From contig JWZX01002228.1 of the NCBI GenBank assembly GCA_001275005.1, positions 1 to 30,456 of the forward strand: 30,456 nucleotides of DNA, given 5' to 3'. Of this stretch, positions 1 to 7,889 are shown in pieces. The stretch comes from Chrysochromulina tobinii. Lineage: Eukaryota > Haptophyta > Prymnesiales > Chrysochromulinaceae. The notes below the pieces were generated by a model that saw nothing but the letters and a program-made list of their open reading frames with translations, did not search any database and was not told the DNA's origin. Both the position numbers and the translations under genes were made by a program. Within the stretch, counting starts at the first letter, position 1; every line of letters starts with the position of its first letter.

Positions 1-113
1 GGCGAGGGTGGTGGCGGCGAGGGTGGTGGCGGCGAGGGTGGTGGCGGCGAGGGCGGTGGCGGCTTGGGCGGCGGCGATGGTGGCGGCGACGGTGGCGGCG
101 GTGAGGGTGGCGG
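1..113. repeat. 15-bp G-rich minisatellite
   Basis: Positions 1-60 are four near-identical copies of GGCGAGGGTGGTGGC; the fourth differs by one base. The unit then decays into GGCGGCGAT/GAC-type variants to about 113. The array probably continues left of the window. Its complement encodes the PPSPPP run noted for the minus strand. Confidence 0.85.
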
Positions 114-144
114 TTGGCATTCAACGGGATGGCAAGCGTTGAAG
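1..144 (-). CDS. Possible 3' exon of a proline-rich (extensin/pherophorin-like) protein, partial at left edge
   Basis: On the minus strand, one frame from about position 116 down to 1 reads as an uninterrupted PPSPPPPSPPP-type run, as in hydroxyproline-rich cell-wall proteins. Just upstream is a convincing 3' splice site: a pyrimidine tract (complement of about 148-165) ending in CAG at 147-145, so an exon would begin at 144. Without splicing, the same frame reads a short hydrophobic stretch followed by CHPVECQPPP, which could instead be a signal peptide. No ATG-led upstream exon could be assigned, and the gene would continue beyond the left edge. The alternative is that this is non-coding GC-rich minisatellite DNA, because any frame of such a repeat stays open. 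Low confidence. Confidence 0.3.
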
Positions 145-539
145 CTGAGGAGAATAAAAAGCCAGACTCTAAAGGGAGCACCTCCTAGCCCTCGCATGCT
201 CCCACTTGCGTCTCGCAACCCCATCGACCGCACAGCGAGGCCAGCCGTCGTCAAGAAGACTCCAGTCGAGAGCAGGCAACCGACGATTTTGCAACAGTCC
301 GGGAAGAAGCCCACCATCTTGGACGGCACCGCGGTCCTCGTACAGTAGTTCCGGTTCTAACCTTGACAAGTCAAGTCAAGTCAAGTCAAGTCAAGTCAAG
401 TCAAGCTTCGGTGCGCTCAGGTGAGCGGGTGAGAGATGCGCCCACGCGCTCAAAGTGGAATTCGCGTGATTGTTGGAAATCGTTTGAGCAGGTGGAGACG
501 CGAGCTCCCCGATCAAAAAATAGCCAAGCATAGCCAATC
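145..539. other. Intergenic stretch
   Basis: No supported gene. It holds a pentanucleotide microsatellite (371-405) and the 5' flank of the gene at 540. Short open frames on both strands here have no recognisable content. Confidence 0.5.
371..405. repeat. (TCAAG)7 microsatellite
   Basis: Seven perfect copies of TCAAG, preceded by one imperfect copy (ACAAG, 366-370). It lies about 135 bp upstream of the gene at 540. Confidence 0.95.
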
Positions 540-1001
540 ATGCCGACCCTGCCGACCCTGCCCATCGTGCATTTGCTGATGCTGATGTTGCACGCGTGTT
601 GCGGGTTCTTGGCGACGCCATCTTTGAGTGGCCGTGGTCGACGCGCTGTCGGCATGCCGCCACGTGCGTGCGCGGACGGTGGATTTGAGAGTCTGCTCTC
701 TGAAATCGTATTGGCGACTTCAGATTCTGAGCGTGAGCAGCGAGTGGAGCAGAGAGTCAGGTCATGGCCCGCAGAGCAGCTGAAAGCGAAAGCCGACGCG
801 CTCTCGGACGCTATCCAGGCTCGCGTGGTATCGGTGCAGACTGCAGCCATCTCCGAGCACGAGCGCGGAGGGGACACAACTAAAGCGCAGACGGAGCTGC
901 GAGCGCTTGTGGACATGATGGTCTACTCAAAGATCCTGATAAGACAGGTCAAGATTGAGACAGGCCAGTTTGAAACGGGCCAGTTCAAGATTGAGACATG
1001 A
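540..1001 (+). CDS. Small protein with signal/transit-type leader, unknown function
   Basis: I do not recognise this 153-residue protein. Residues 8-24 are hydrophobic (HLLMLMLHACCGFLA), followed by a basic, Ser/Gly/Arg-rich stretch to about residue 42. This layout resembles the bipartite signal-plus-transit leader of proteins sent to complex plastids. The mature part (about 45-140) is charged and probably alpha-helical, with many Glu, Arg and Ala residues. It ends in an almost mirror-symmetric tail, KIETGQFETGQFKIET, encoded by imperfect direct repeats at about 951-998. The start is the first ATG of the frame. The strand is chosen because the opposing frame gives no comparable leader or composition. 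Plastid or secretory targeting is inferred only from the N-terminus. Confidence 0.55.
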   Translation: MPTLPTLPIVHLLMLMLHACCGFLATPSLSGRGRRAVGMPPRACADGGFESLLSEIVLATSDSEREQRVEQRVRSWPAEQLKAKADALSDAIQARVVSVQTAAISEHERGGDTTKAQTELRALVDMMVYSKILIRQVKIETGQFETGQFKIET

Positions 1002-1795
1002 CCATCGCGTCGCTGTCTAGATCAGGCAAGGAGATCGCTTGATGGATCGCTCTCTTCTGTCGTGAGCATCCGAGCACTTAAAACTGGATGCTTTAGCAGC
1101 GCATGGTTGTACAGGGCGTTCGCAACAGAACGTTCACCATCCTCATGAGAATGCGCACTGCAAAGTGCTCGCATTGCATGCTTATCGTTGCGCGGCCTCT
1201 TTCATTCGAGATTCGTGGTATTCGTCTCTGATCCAGCTCATCTCCGCGCGCGAGGGTGAAAGGTCATCGGAGGAACGGAGCGCCCAATGTGTGTGGCAGC
1301 TATAGGAGGCAAACCCTACTATGTTGTATCGGTAAAAAGACACCGGGGGGAGCCGGGACACACACGGGACGCTCGCTCACACACGGGGGCGCACAAGGGC
1401 ACACAGATCACATCCGCGGACGTCGGTGCGTCGTCGCGCGTAAAGACGCGTCGCCAACCTCACAACCATCCAAACCCACCAACACACAACCTGCACGTCA
1501 GCGTGACGACCTCGAAACCGCGGCCGACTCAACAGCCGCAGGCCCGGAGCCGACCGCACCTCCCCGCGGCCGACTCAGAAGAGGCCGCCCCCAGAGCGAA
1601 CCCGACCCTGCCTCCACCCGCTCCCAGAGCGCCTCCCCGCGCCTGCTCGAAAGCGGTCGGCGAAATGAAGGCGCGTGCGGCAGACACGTAGCGGCCGGCG
1701 GTGCGGCCAGAGCCCCCGATGAGCTCGAAACATCGGTACCCGGTACATGTACGAAGTAATCGACTAGAAAGTTTGTGAAACGGAATTGAACGAAA
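1002..1795. other. Intergenic stretch with one dispersed repeat
   Basis: Open frames between 1256 and 1759 have biased, repeat-like composition (Thr, Pro, Arg, Ala) and no domain; the longest begins at GTG. The part from 1330 to 1413 is shared with 23.4 kb. Around 1734-1757 lies a palindrome-rich segment (GGTACCCGGTACATGTAC). The remainder is the 5' flank of the DA1-like gene. Confidence 0.5.
1330..1413 (+). repeat. Dispersed repeat, copy 1
   Basis: The segment starting CGGTAAAAAGACACCGGGGG is nearly identical over about 40 bp to the complement of 23461-23500. It continues with weaker similarity (ACACGGAACACGCGGACGCA-type sequence) to about 1413. The same segment at 23.4 kb lies in the opposite orientation and has TACCGGTAC palindromes on both sides. 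Here a similar palindromic sequence lies about 330 bp downstream (1734-1757). Confidence 0.75.
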
Positions 1796-3247
1796 ATGGT
1801 GCGCGGCTCTTCACGACATCAGATGCTGCTATCCGCCAGCCGCCAGCAACTATTGGTCCGCCAGAAGTTGCGCGAGATGGGCAGACAACCGACTCAAGTG
1901 CCTCCGTCAAAATCGAGCGAGGAAGACTATGATCCACATCCGCGTCCGTGGGGCTCCAACCGCAAGGCTTACGCATCTCGCACAGCACATCAGTGCGCTG
2001 TGTGCAAACTCAACCTGCTTGACAAGCATGGCAACCTCGCGCCGCGCGTCACCACGCCAGAAGGGTCAACCTATCACATAGAATGCTTCAAATGCAGCGC
2101 GTGCAGCTGCAAGCTTCGGCAGGACGCCAACTCTGCTTCCGATGCAGGCAATGCACTGCGCGAGCTCGAGTGCGGCGCTGCCGAGTGCCACTACAAGCTC
2201 GGTAGCCACCTGTTCTGCCCAGAGTGCTACCGTGAGCGGCACGGTAAGCAGTGCACCCTGTGCTCCGCCAAGCTGTTGCGATGGGCCTCGTATGGCGGCC
2301 AGGTCTGTTGCCTGAGCCACAATGCCGAGAGCTTGCGCTCTTGCGTGTATTGCTCGGTGCTACTGCCGGTAGGCATGTCGGACGTCACAATGCTCGAGGA
2401 CGGCCAGCTCGCGTGCGAGCGATGCACTGCTACCGCACTGAGTGACACAGCGCAGATCAGCAAGCTCTACGAGCTCGTGCGAGCTTTCTTCTCGCGAGAG
2501 CTCGGCATACTTCTGCCCCCGACGCTGCAGGGCCTGCGGCTGGTCGATCGTGTTTGCTCGGACGGTCCCCCGTCGGCGACGCCGAGCGGCGGCCGCTGCC
2601 TTCTCGGCCTCACGTGCACAGAGCAGCTCGAGGACCCGAGCACGAACCGCGTCGTACCGGGCAGCCGGCGCGTGACGAGCGTGGCACTGCTGCGTGGCTT
2701 GCCCGAGGACCTTGCGCTAGCGGTGCTTGCCCACGAGGCGGGGCATGTCTATCTGCACCTGCAACAGTACGATACGCACAGCATGGCCTCGCGTGTGGAA
2801 GAGGGGCTCTGCGAACTCTTCGCCTATCTCTGGGAGCATGGCCGGTGCGTCGCCGGCGACGTCGACTGGGCACGCCGCGAGCGCATGCGCCAGATGGAGA
2901 CCAATACGAATGCCGTGTACGGTGACGGGCTGCGTGACGCGCTCGCGGGGTACGTGTCGTGTGGCTTCTCACTGCAACGCCTTCTCGCTCGCGTCAAGGC
3001 CACGGGCGGAGAGCTGCCACGTGCTGGGGGGCCGATGATGGCTGCATGGGCCCAGCGACCTGGCCGCTCGTTCCAAGCGCTCGGCGGCGCTGCGACGGCC
3101 GATGCGGCCGTCTATCAGCCAGTCGGTGAAGACACGAGAAGAGTCGACACACGTCGCCGCGCGAAAGTCTTTGACGAGCGTCGACGGCGTGCCGCCCAAG
3201 CCGAGAGCGCAGCCAGGGACCTCTCGAGCGAAGTCGCCCAGACCTGA
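1796..3247 (+). CDS. DA1-like LIM-domain zinc peptidase
   Basis: The 483-residue product has a LIM-type zinc domain: C67-x2-C70, H94-x2-C97, C100-x2-C103 and C141-x2-C144. Further Cys pairs follow at 153/156, 183/186 and 207/210. The C-terminal half is a DA1-type peptidase domain. The HExxH site is HEAGH at 313-317, followed by a VEEG motif at 334-337 that supplies the likely third zinc ligand. In plants DA1 is a ubiquitin-activated peptidase that cleaves growth regulators and limits organ size. No ubiquitin-interacting motif, as in plant DA1, is evident in the N-terminal 60 residues. The tail (445-483) is Arg/Ala-rich. The start is an ATG in an A-rich context. Family assignment is strong; the cellular role in a unicell is unknown. 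Confidence 0.88.
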   Translation: MVRGSSRHQMLLSASRQQLLVRQKLREMGRQPTQVPPSKSSEEDYDPHPRPWGSNRKAYASRTAHQCAVCKLNLLDKHGNLAPRVTTPEGSTYHIECFKCSACSCKLRQDANSASDAGNALRELECGAAECHYKLGSHLFCPECYRERHGKQCTLCSAKLLRWASYGGQVCCLSHNAESLRSCVYCSVLLPVGMSDVTMLEDGQLACERCTATALSDTAQISKLYELVRAFFSRELGILLPPTLQGLRLVDRVCSDGPPSATPSGGRCLLGLTCTEQLEDPSTNRVVPGSRRVTSVALLRGLPEDLALAVLAHEAGHVYLHLQQYDTHSMASRVEEGLCELFAYLWEHGRCVAGDVDWARRERMRQMETNTNAVYGDGLRDALAGYVSCGFSLQRLLARVKATGGELPRAGGPMMAAWAQRPGRSFQALGGAATADAAVYQPVGEDTRRVDTRRRAKVFDERRRRAAQAESAARDLSSEVAQT

Positions 3248-3443
3248 AATTGTGTTGCAGCTTGCACAGAAAGCCAGGTTTCGTAGGTAAGTCCCTCAAG
3301 TTCGCGATTTCACTGCACCTTCCACGTTGTGACTCCACGGGACCTGTGGTTGAGCGTCTTCCCGAGATGGCAATTTAACGTGAACGTGAACAAGTTCGCG
3401 ATCTCCCCGCTCGGTGCTCGGATCTCGCTCGATCGACTCCCGA

Positions 3444-4241
3444 ATGAGCACCCAAGCGTCGCCCACGCCTCCACCCCCCACGCCAGCGACCACTGATGCC
3501 CTGGGGTCCTCCGCACCCAGCGGCGAGGACTCACAACCGCCGCCGCTCACGAAGCAAGAGATGGTGAACAAGCTTGACAATATCCCGACATTTCATCTCA
3601 TGAATGATGAGTCAAAGATTTTCCCTGTGCCGAATGAGCACGGCGAGATCGCCATCCGGTGGTATTTGGACGTAGATGACGCAAACTCAGCTCTAGTTGC
3701 AGTGCAAGTGCTCAATCCGGACGTCCCATTGCAGCTTGGCGTAACGTCTCTTGGAACTGCGTTTGCACTCACCCAGGGCTGGGCACCCAATGGCTCTACA
3801 TTTCCGTTGAAGTTGATGCCATCCAGTGTGGTTCTGAACGCGCTCACGCAGCAGATGCAAGCCACGCCGGACTCATCCACCTTCCCGATCTTCACATGCG
3901 ATGAACTCGCCTCCGCACGTGTCCGCCCGTTTTGGACGAGCGCGGAGGATGTGCGCGCAACGTGGATCGCCGCTGACCGCTCTCCCGAGACCTTTCCTGC
4001 CGAGCTGACGGTCCTCGATATCAGCGCTGTCATCCAGCTTGCCATGAGCAACAACAGCTTCGACGGCCGATCGATCATGTTCATCGCCTCCGAGAAGGCT
4101 ACGGACAAGGCGGCGCAGCTGCAGGAGCTCGAGATGGAACGCGAGCGTGAGCGGCAGGCAAAGGGCCTGGGTGACGAACCTCCGCCACTCGAGGGTGACG
4201 AACCTCCGCCATTGGAGGGCGACGATGTCACACCCGCCTGA
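3444..4241 (+). CDS. Tic22-like protein (plastid protein import family)
   Basis: The 265-residue protein matches the Tic22 family: a segment near residue 45 (IPTFHLMND), a WYLDVDDANSALVAVQ stretch, and a second half with VLDISAVIQLAM then RSIMFIASEK. Tic22 proteins are soluble factors between the envelope membranes that assist preprotein passage; cyanobacterial relatives act in the periplasm. The first 38 residues are Pro/Ser/Thr-rich with no hydrophobic leader, so plastid targeting is not visible in this frame. A GTG 30 bp upstream extends the frame, but the ATG at 3444 is the sensible start. The C-terminus has a duplicated DEPPPLEG element. A GTAAGT at 3287 could mark a 5' UTR or leader exon. 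Confidence 0.72.
   Translation: MSTQASPTPPPPTPATTDALGSSAPSGEDSQPPPLTKQEMVNKLDNIPTFHLMNDESKIFPVPNEHGEIAIRWYLDVDDANSALVAVQVLNPDVPLQLGVTSLGTAFALTQGWAPNGSTFPLKLMPSSVVLNALTQQMQATPDSSTFPIFTCDELASARVRPFWTSAEDVRATWIAADRSPETFPAELTVLDISAVIQLAMSNNSFDGRSIMFIASEKATDKAAQLQELEMERERERQAKGLGDEPPPLEGDEPPPLEGDDVTPA
4170..4217 (+). repeat. 24-bp in-frame tandem duplication in the Tic22-like gene
   Basis: Two 24-bp copies (4170-4193 and 4194-4217) differ at two positions and are followed by a partial third. Each encodes GDEPPPLE, so the reading frame is kept. Confidence 0.9.
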
Positions 4242-4491
4242 GAAAGGAGAGTGGCGCGAACATGGAGCACATGACCCTTAAACCGTATTTGTGTATGGCA
4301 GGTTGCTGGTTGGCACGCGACGGCGGGTCTAAATTCCTATAGAATTGTGGTCGTGCCGCACGCCGCGTTGTTCCAGCGCACGGGGGTTCGTCGTTCATGT
4401 CGACGAGCTTGATGGGCTCTGAAAAGGCGTTTTTCAGTGTGAACACCGGCTGTGATCGTACAATACGTGCCCAAACTTTTTTCGCTTCTCG

Positions 4492-5586
4492 ATGTTCTAC
4501 CCGTACACGACGTCCGAGGACGCAGTAGCGCCCTTGTCGGCGCGACAAACGAGCATCTCAAGTACAGCCGCCGCTCGCCGTCTGGAGCGGAGCCGCGAAA
4601 AGTATCCCGACAAGCCCAGTAGCGCCGCGCCAGTCATCACTGCAGGCAAGCAGCCTCCTTACAATCTAGTTGAGATACCTCAATCCCCGACGGCGCAACA
4701 AACTGCGCTACAGCCGGTACGGCGAGCGCCGACCTTCGCGCAGCAGCCAGCAGTGACTTTGGGGCCGCATCCACGGCCGGAACCCTCCGAAGCGGAATAC
4801 GTCCGATTCGGGGCACGTCCGAAGACTTTGCAGCCAGCCGCATCATCGCACTCCACGCCGCCGCCGCAACGGCTACCGCCGCAGCCACCAACAGCTTATA
4901 TGGCCTCGATGGAGAAAACCGCTGGGTGCGGCCCGTGCGATAAGTGTGATGGCCCACACGCGACGGATTGCTGCCCACACTTCAAAAAGGCGCGCGAGAA
5001 GCACCGCGACGCCTGGGAGTCATACACGCCTCCGAACCCCGAGGCGAGCGGTGGCGACGGGGCGAGCGGGGCGAGTGCGGCGACCAAAGCGAAGCGGCTC
5101 GCGGAGGAGGCTGCGGCCGCTGCCGCGCGCATGCTGCGCGGCGCGACGGTCGTCAAGCAACCTGGCGATGGCTCTTGCCTTTTTCACTCGCTGGCGTACG
5201 GCGCGCGACAGTTGCTCGGCGGTCCTGACGTGGAGCTGAGCACGGCTGAGGGCGTGCGCGCGCGCGTGCTGCGTTTCCTCGAGAGCCATCCAGCAGAGGA
5301 GTGCGCGGGCGTGCCGCTCCGAGATTGGGTCTTGTGGGAAAGTAACCTCGAGCCAGTGGCCTACTGCAATCGCATGCGACAACCTGGAGCGTGGGGCGGG
5401 GCCATAGAGATGCTCTGCTTCAGCCGCGTGGCGAATGCGAGCGTCCGCGTCTACGAGCGCAAGGGTGACGGCTTCGAGCAGATATCGGCCTTTGATGTGG
5501 AGCAGCAGACCGGCTCGGCCGAGCGCCTCGTCCGCGTCCTCTACTCGGGGAGGTCTCACTACGACGCGCTGACCGTCTCCGTGTGA
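4492..5586 (+). CDS. OTU-domain cysteine protease (probable deubiquitinase) with Cys/His knuckle
   Basis: The 364-residue protein carries a C-terminal OTU domain (about 217-364). The catalytic Cys is in QPGDGSCLFHS (D226, C229) and the His in SHYDAL (H356), as in OTU deubiquitinases. Between them lie the family-typical MRQPGAWGGAIEM and VRVYER segments. Upstream is a compact Cys/His cluster, CGPCDKCDG-PHATDCCPHF (C146, C149, C152, H156, C160/161), that may bind zinc. It is followed by a basic KKAREKHRDAW helix. The first 140 residues are Pro/Gln/Ala-rich and probably disordered. The start is the only ATG near the 5' end. Deubiquitinase activity is inferred from the family; linkage preference cannot be read. 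Confidence 0.85.
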   Translation: MFYPYTTSEDAVAPLSARQTSISSTAAARRLERSREKYPDKPSSAAPVITAGKQPPYNLVEIPQSPTAQQTALQPVRRAPTFAQQPAVTLGPHPRPEPSEAEYVRFGARPKTLQPAASSHSTPPPQRLPPQPPTAYMASMEKTAGCGPCDKCDGPHATDCCPHFKKAREKHRDAWESYTPPNPEASGGDGASGASAATKAKRLAEEAAAAAARMLRGATVVKQPGDGSCLFHSLAYGARQLLGGPDVELSTAEGVRARVLRFLESHPAEECAGVPLRDWVLWESNLEPVAYCNRMRQPGAWGGAIEMLCFSRVANASVRVYERKGDGFEQISAFDVEQQTGSAERLVRVLYSGRSHYDALTVSV

Positions 5587-5731
5587 ACTCCTAGGAAGCA
5601 AGGCGAGAGCTTGAGTGTTCATGGCTCGTTACGAAAAAGCCCACGAATTGAAATTCTCCGTAAAAAGCTCCGAGACAGTCCGCAGAAAAAACACTCTTTA
5701 TAATGAAGATCTCGCGGACGCAGAGACGACG

Positions 5732-7099
5732 ATGGCGTGGCGCCTCCTCCCGTTGTTGGCTTTAGTTGAAATGATAGCGTCGCTCAGCTCGCGGATGCAG
5801 CACCCTCGAATGCAGTTAGACCCAATGCCGAAGGGCGGCGCATCGTCCCTCTTGTTCCAAGATGCAAAGATTGCGATGACCAAGCGAGCGGAAAGGGAGC
5901 GAGAGCTGCTGGAGCCTAACAGCCGCCCAATGACTGCACCCAAACGCGCACCGAGCAACGGCAAGAGTTCGAAGGGCGGTGGCGGCGGCTTTGGGGCCAA
6001 TGGAGCCACCCGAACGGCTTTGCAGCAGGCCACAGACATGCGTGCTGACACGCTCGATTCAGAGGGTGTGTGCCTGATCCCTGGAGTATTGAGCACCGAC
6101 TCGGCTGCGCGACTCAGGGAGTGCGTCGCCGATGAGCTCGCGCGATCCTATGCAGCTGTCGAGAACGATTCGAGCTCGAGCGTGGCACGCTTCAACGTAC
6201 CGGTCGAGACGCACGACCCGAAACGAGGCTACCTGCTGCTGCCGCTGCGAGACGGTAGGGCGGTTGATGCTGGCGAGGCGCGAGGCACCCTTATTTGCGC
6301 GCTGCAGGAGCTGCTCGGTCCCAACTCGACGCTGGGTGCGATGTTCAGCACGACCTGCGGCGGTGAGAGCGCTGAGCTGTATGACCTCGTAGCATTGCGC
6401 ACAGAGGCGGGGGCGGCGCGCCAGCCTGTCCACTCGGATACGCCATACCAGAAGGTGCCTGGCCTCTTCTGTGCCTTTATCGCGCTGCAGGACGTCCGCT
6501 ACGAGATGGGCACGACTATGTTCATTCCGAAGACCCACCTCCAGACCAAGCAACGGTTGAGCTTTGACAACGGACAGTTCGACGGCCAACGTAGGGAGAC
6601 CTGCGATCAAACCCTACGATCACACAGACGTTTCTCCCGCCTCCATGCCTGCCTCGTGTGGTTACGTGTGGTGAGAGCGATGCGCGCTGACAGTACGCTG
6701 TCAGCTGCTCAGGTGTGCTGACAGGGTACTCGCTCGACTCCCGCCACGGCTCCCTTCCTCTACCCTTCCTCCTCGGCAGGCGATGCGATGCTTGCGAGCG
6801 CGCAGCCACGTCACTCAATGCTCCAAGCAGGTGACGCCGTCTTCTTCAACATGAACACGCTGCACGCGGGCACGGCCAACTTCCCCGAGGGACAAGGCGG
6901 CAGCCAGCGGCTACTGTTCATCCTCACCTTCCGCAATCGAAAGGCGCGCCAGGCCTTAGGCCACGAACCCAATCTACGCCCGGGCTACCGCAATCGTGGC
7001 ATCACGCTCGCCGACATGCGCCGCGAGCTGGCGAGTGACGAACCCTTTGCTGGCATACACCAGGGCGACGGCGATCCGTTTGGGGACGGGCTTCAATGA
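5732..7099 (+). CDS. PhyH-type Fe(II)/2-oxoglutarate dioxygenase, two exons
   Basis: The CDS is join(5732..6590, 6780..7099) and encodes 392 residues. Exon 1 holds the first two iron ligands, HSD (H234, D236). Exon 2 holds the third, in NMNTLHAGTAN (H315), followed by an Arg (R330) placed to bind 2-oxoglutarate. The family hydroxylates small molecules or lipids; the substrate cannot be read. In-frame starts exist further 5' (ATG at 5621, GTG at 5615). The ATG at 5732 is preferred because it begins a hydrophobic leader (MAWRLLPLLALVEMIA), suggesting secretion or organelle targeting. Residues about 70-95 are Gly/Ser/Lys-rich. If the intron were retained, a TGA at 6719 would cut the protein before the third ligand. 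Confidence 0.83.
6591..6779 (+). other. GT-AG intron in the PhyH-type gene
   Basis: The donor is C|GTAGGG at 6591. The acceptor GGCAG at 6775-6779 follows a long pyrimidine tract (6750-6774). Both sides are phase 1 and the join restores the dioxygenase fold. Length is 189 nt. Confidence 0.85.
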
Positions 7100-7889
7100 C
7101 GAAGACGCAAATACGATGTTGCCGCGCGAGGCAGCTGTTTGGAGCTGAGCGGTCACGGTGCAGCGCGGGGGCCGCAGCCACATAGCGGAGTTCTCGACGG
7201 AGTTCTGTCCCGACTCCCCTCTCCCGTGGTCCCCGCGCCGGGCTAAGCGCCTAGGAAGCACCCTAGCCGTGGCGGCTCGGTATCGGCGGCGCCCCGGTCG
7301 CTTTCCGGCCATCTCCGGGATCCGTCGCGCGGAGACGGGGCAGCCAGGCCAGCCACGCGACGGGGCACGCCGCGGGGGCCGCGGCGCGGCGCCGGCGGCC
7401 GGCGCCGGCGGCCGCGGGGAAACCGCGGTTCGCGACTTTTCTCGAACCCCATTAACTTTTACATCATTCGTTTCGAGCGGAGCATCCTCAGAGCTACGCT
7501 ACACGCATCAAGAGTCGCGCACGAGCCACGACTGCATCGTTCGGGCCCACACCCTCCGACCCACATACCATTTGGGACATGCAATCATGATATCAACATA
7601 TCTGTCCGCTGAGTCACTGCTCGTTGATCGTCGACGGTGCTCAGTGGATCGCTCCGGTCTAGTGTGACGTGACGCTGTCGTACGCGCCGCGCATCACGCT
7701 ATCCCACCACAGAAAATACTCCCGCGGATCACGCGGGGGCGTGACTCTCGGCGACTCGGACTCCCTCAAGCTACGGCTCATCAGCCGGTTTTGGGGGAGC
7801 AAGCCCGGAAGATGGAGGCTGCGCGCGGAGGCTCGCCGCTTGCCTGATGCCCCATCGCTGATGTGGCGTTGAGAGGCGGCGCACACTGC
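7100..7889. other. Convergent intergenic stretch, GC-rich with hairpins
   Basis: This lies between the 3' ends of the PhyH-type gene (plus) and the RING gene (minus). From about 7190 to 7440 it is extremely GC-rich, with repeated CCGCGG and GCCGGC palindromes (7370-7430), including CCGCGG-GGAAA-CCGCGG. From about 7440 it becomes less GC-rich. Another hairpin, CCCGCG-GATCA-CGCGGG, lies at about 7722-7738. No gene or RNA was recognised; open frames here are artefacts of high GC. Confidence 0.5.

Noticed and set aside
401-916. 171-codon minus-strand frame opposite the gene at 540
   Set aside because: No leader or domain. The plus-strand frame has a clear hydrophobic N-terminus.
1256-1759. Open frames of 134-167 codons on the plus strand
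   Set aside because: The longer begins at GTG, composition is biased and repeat-like, and part is the dispersed repeat. No domain or leader.
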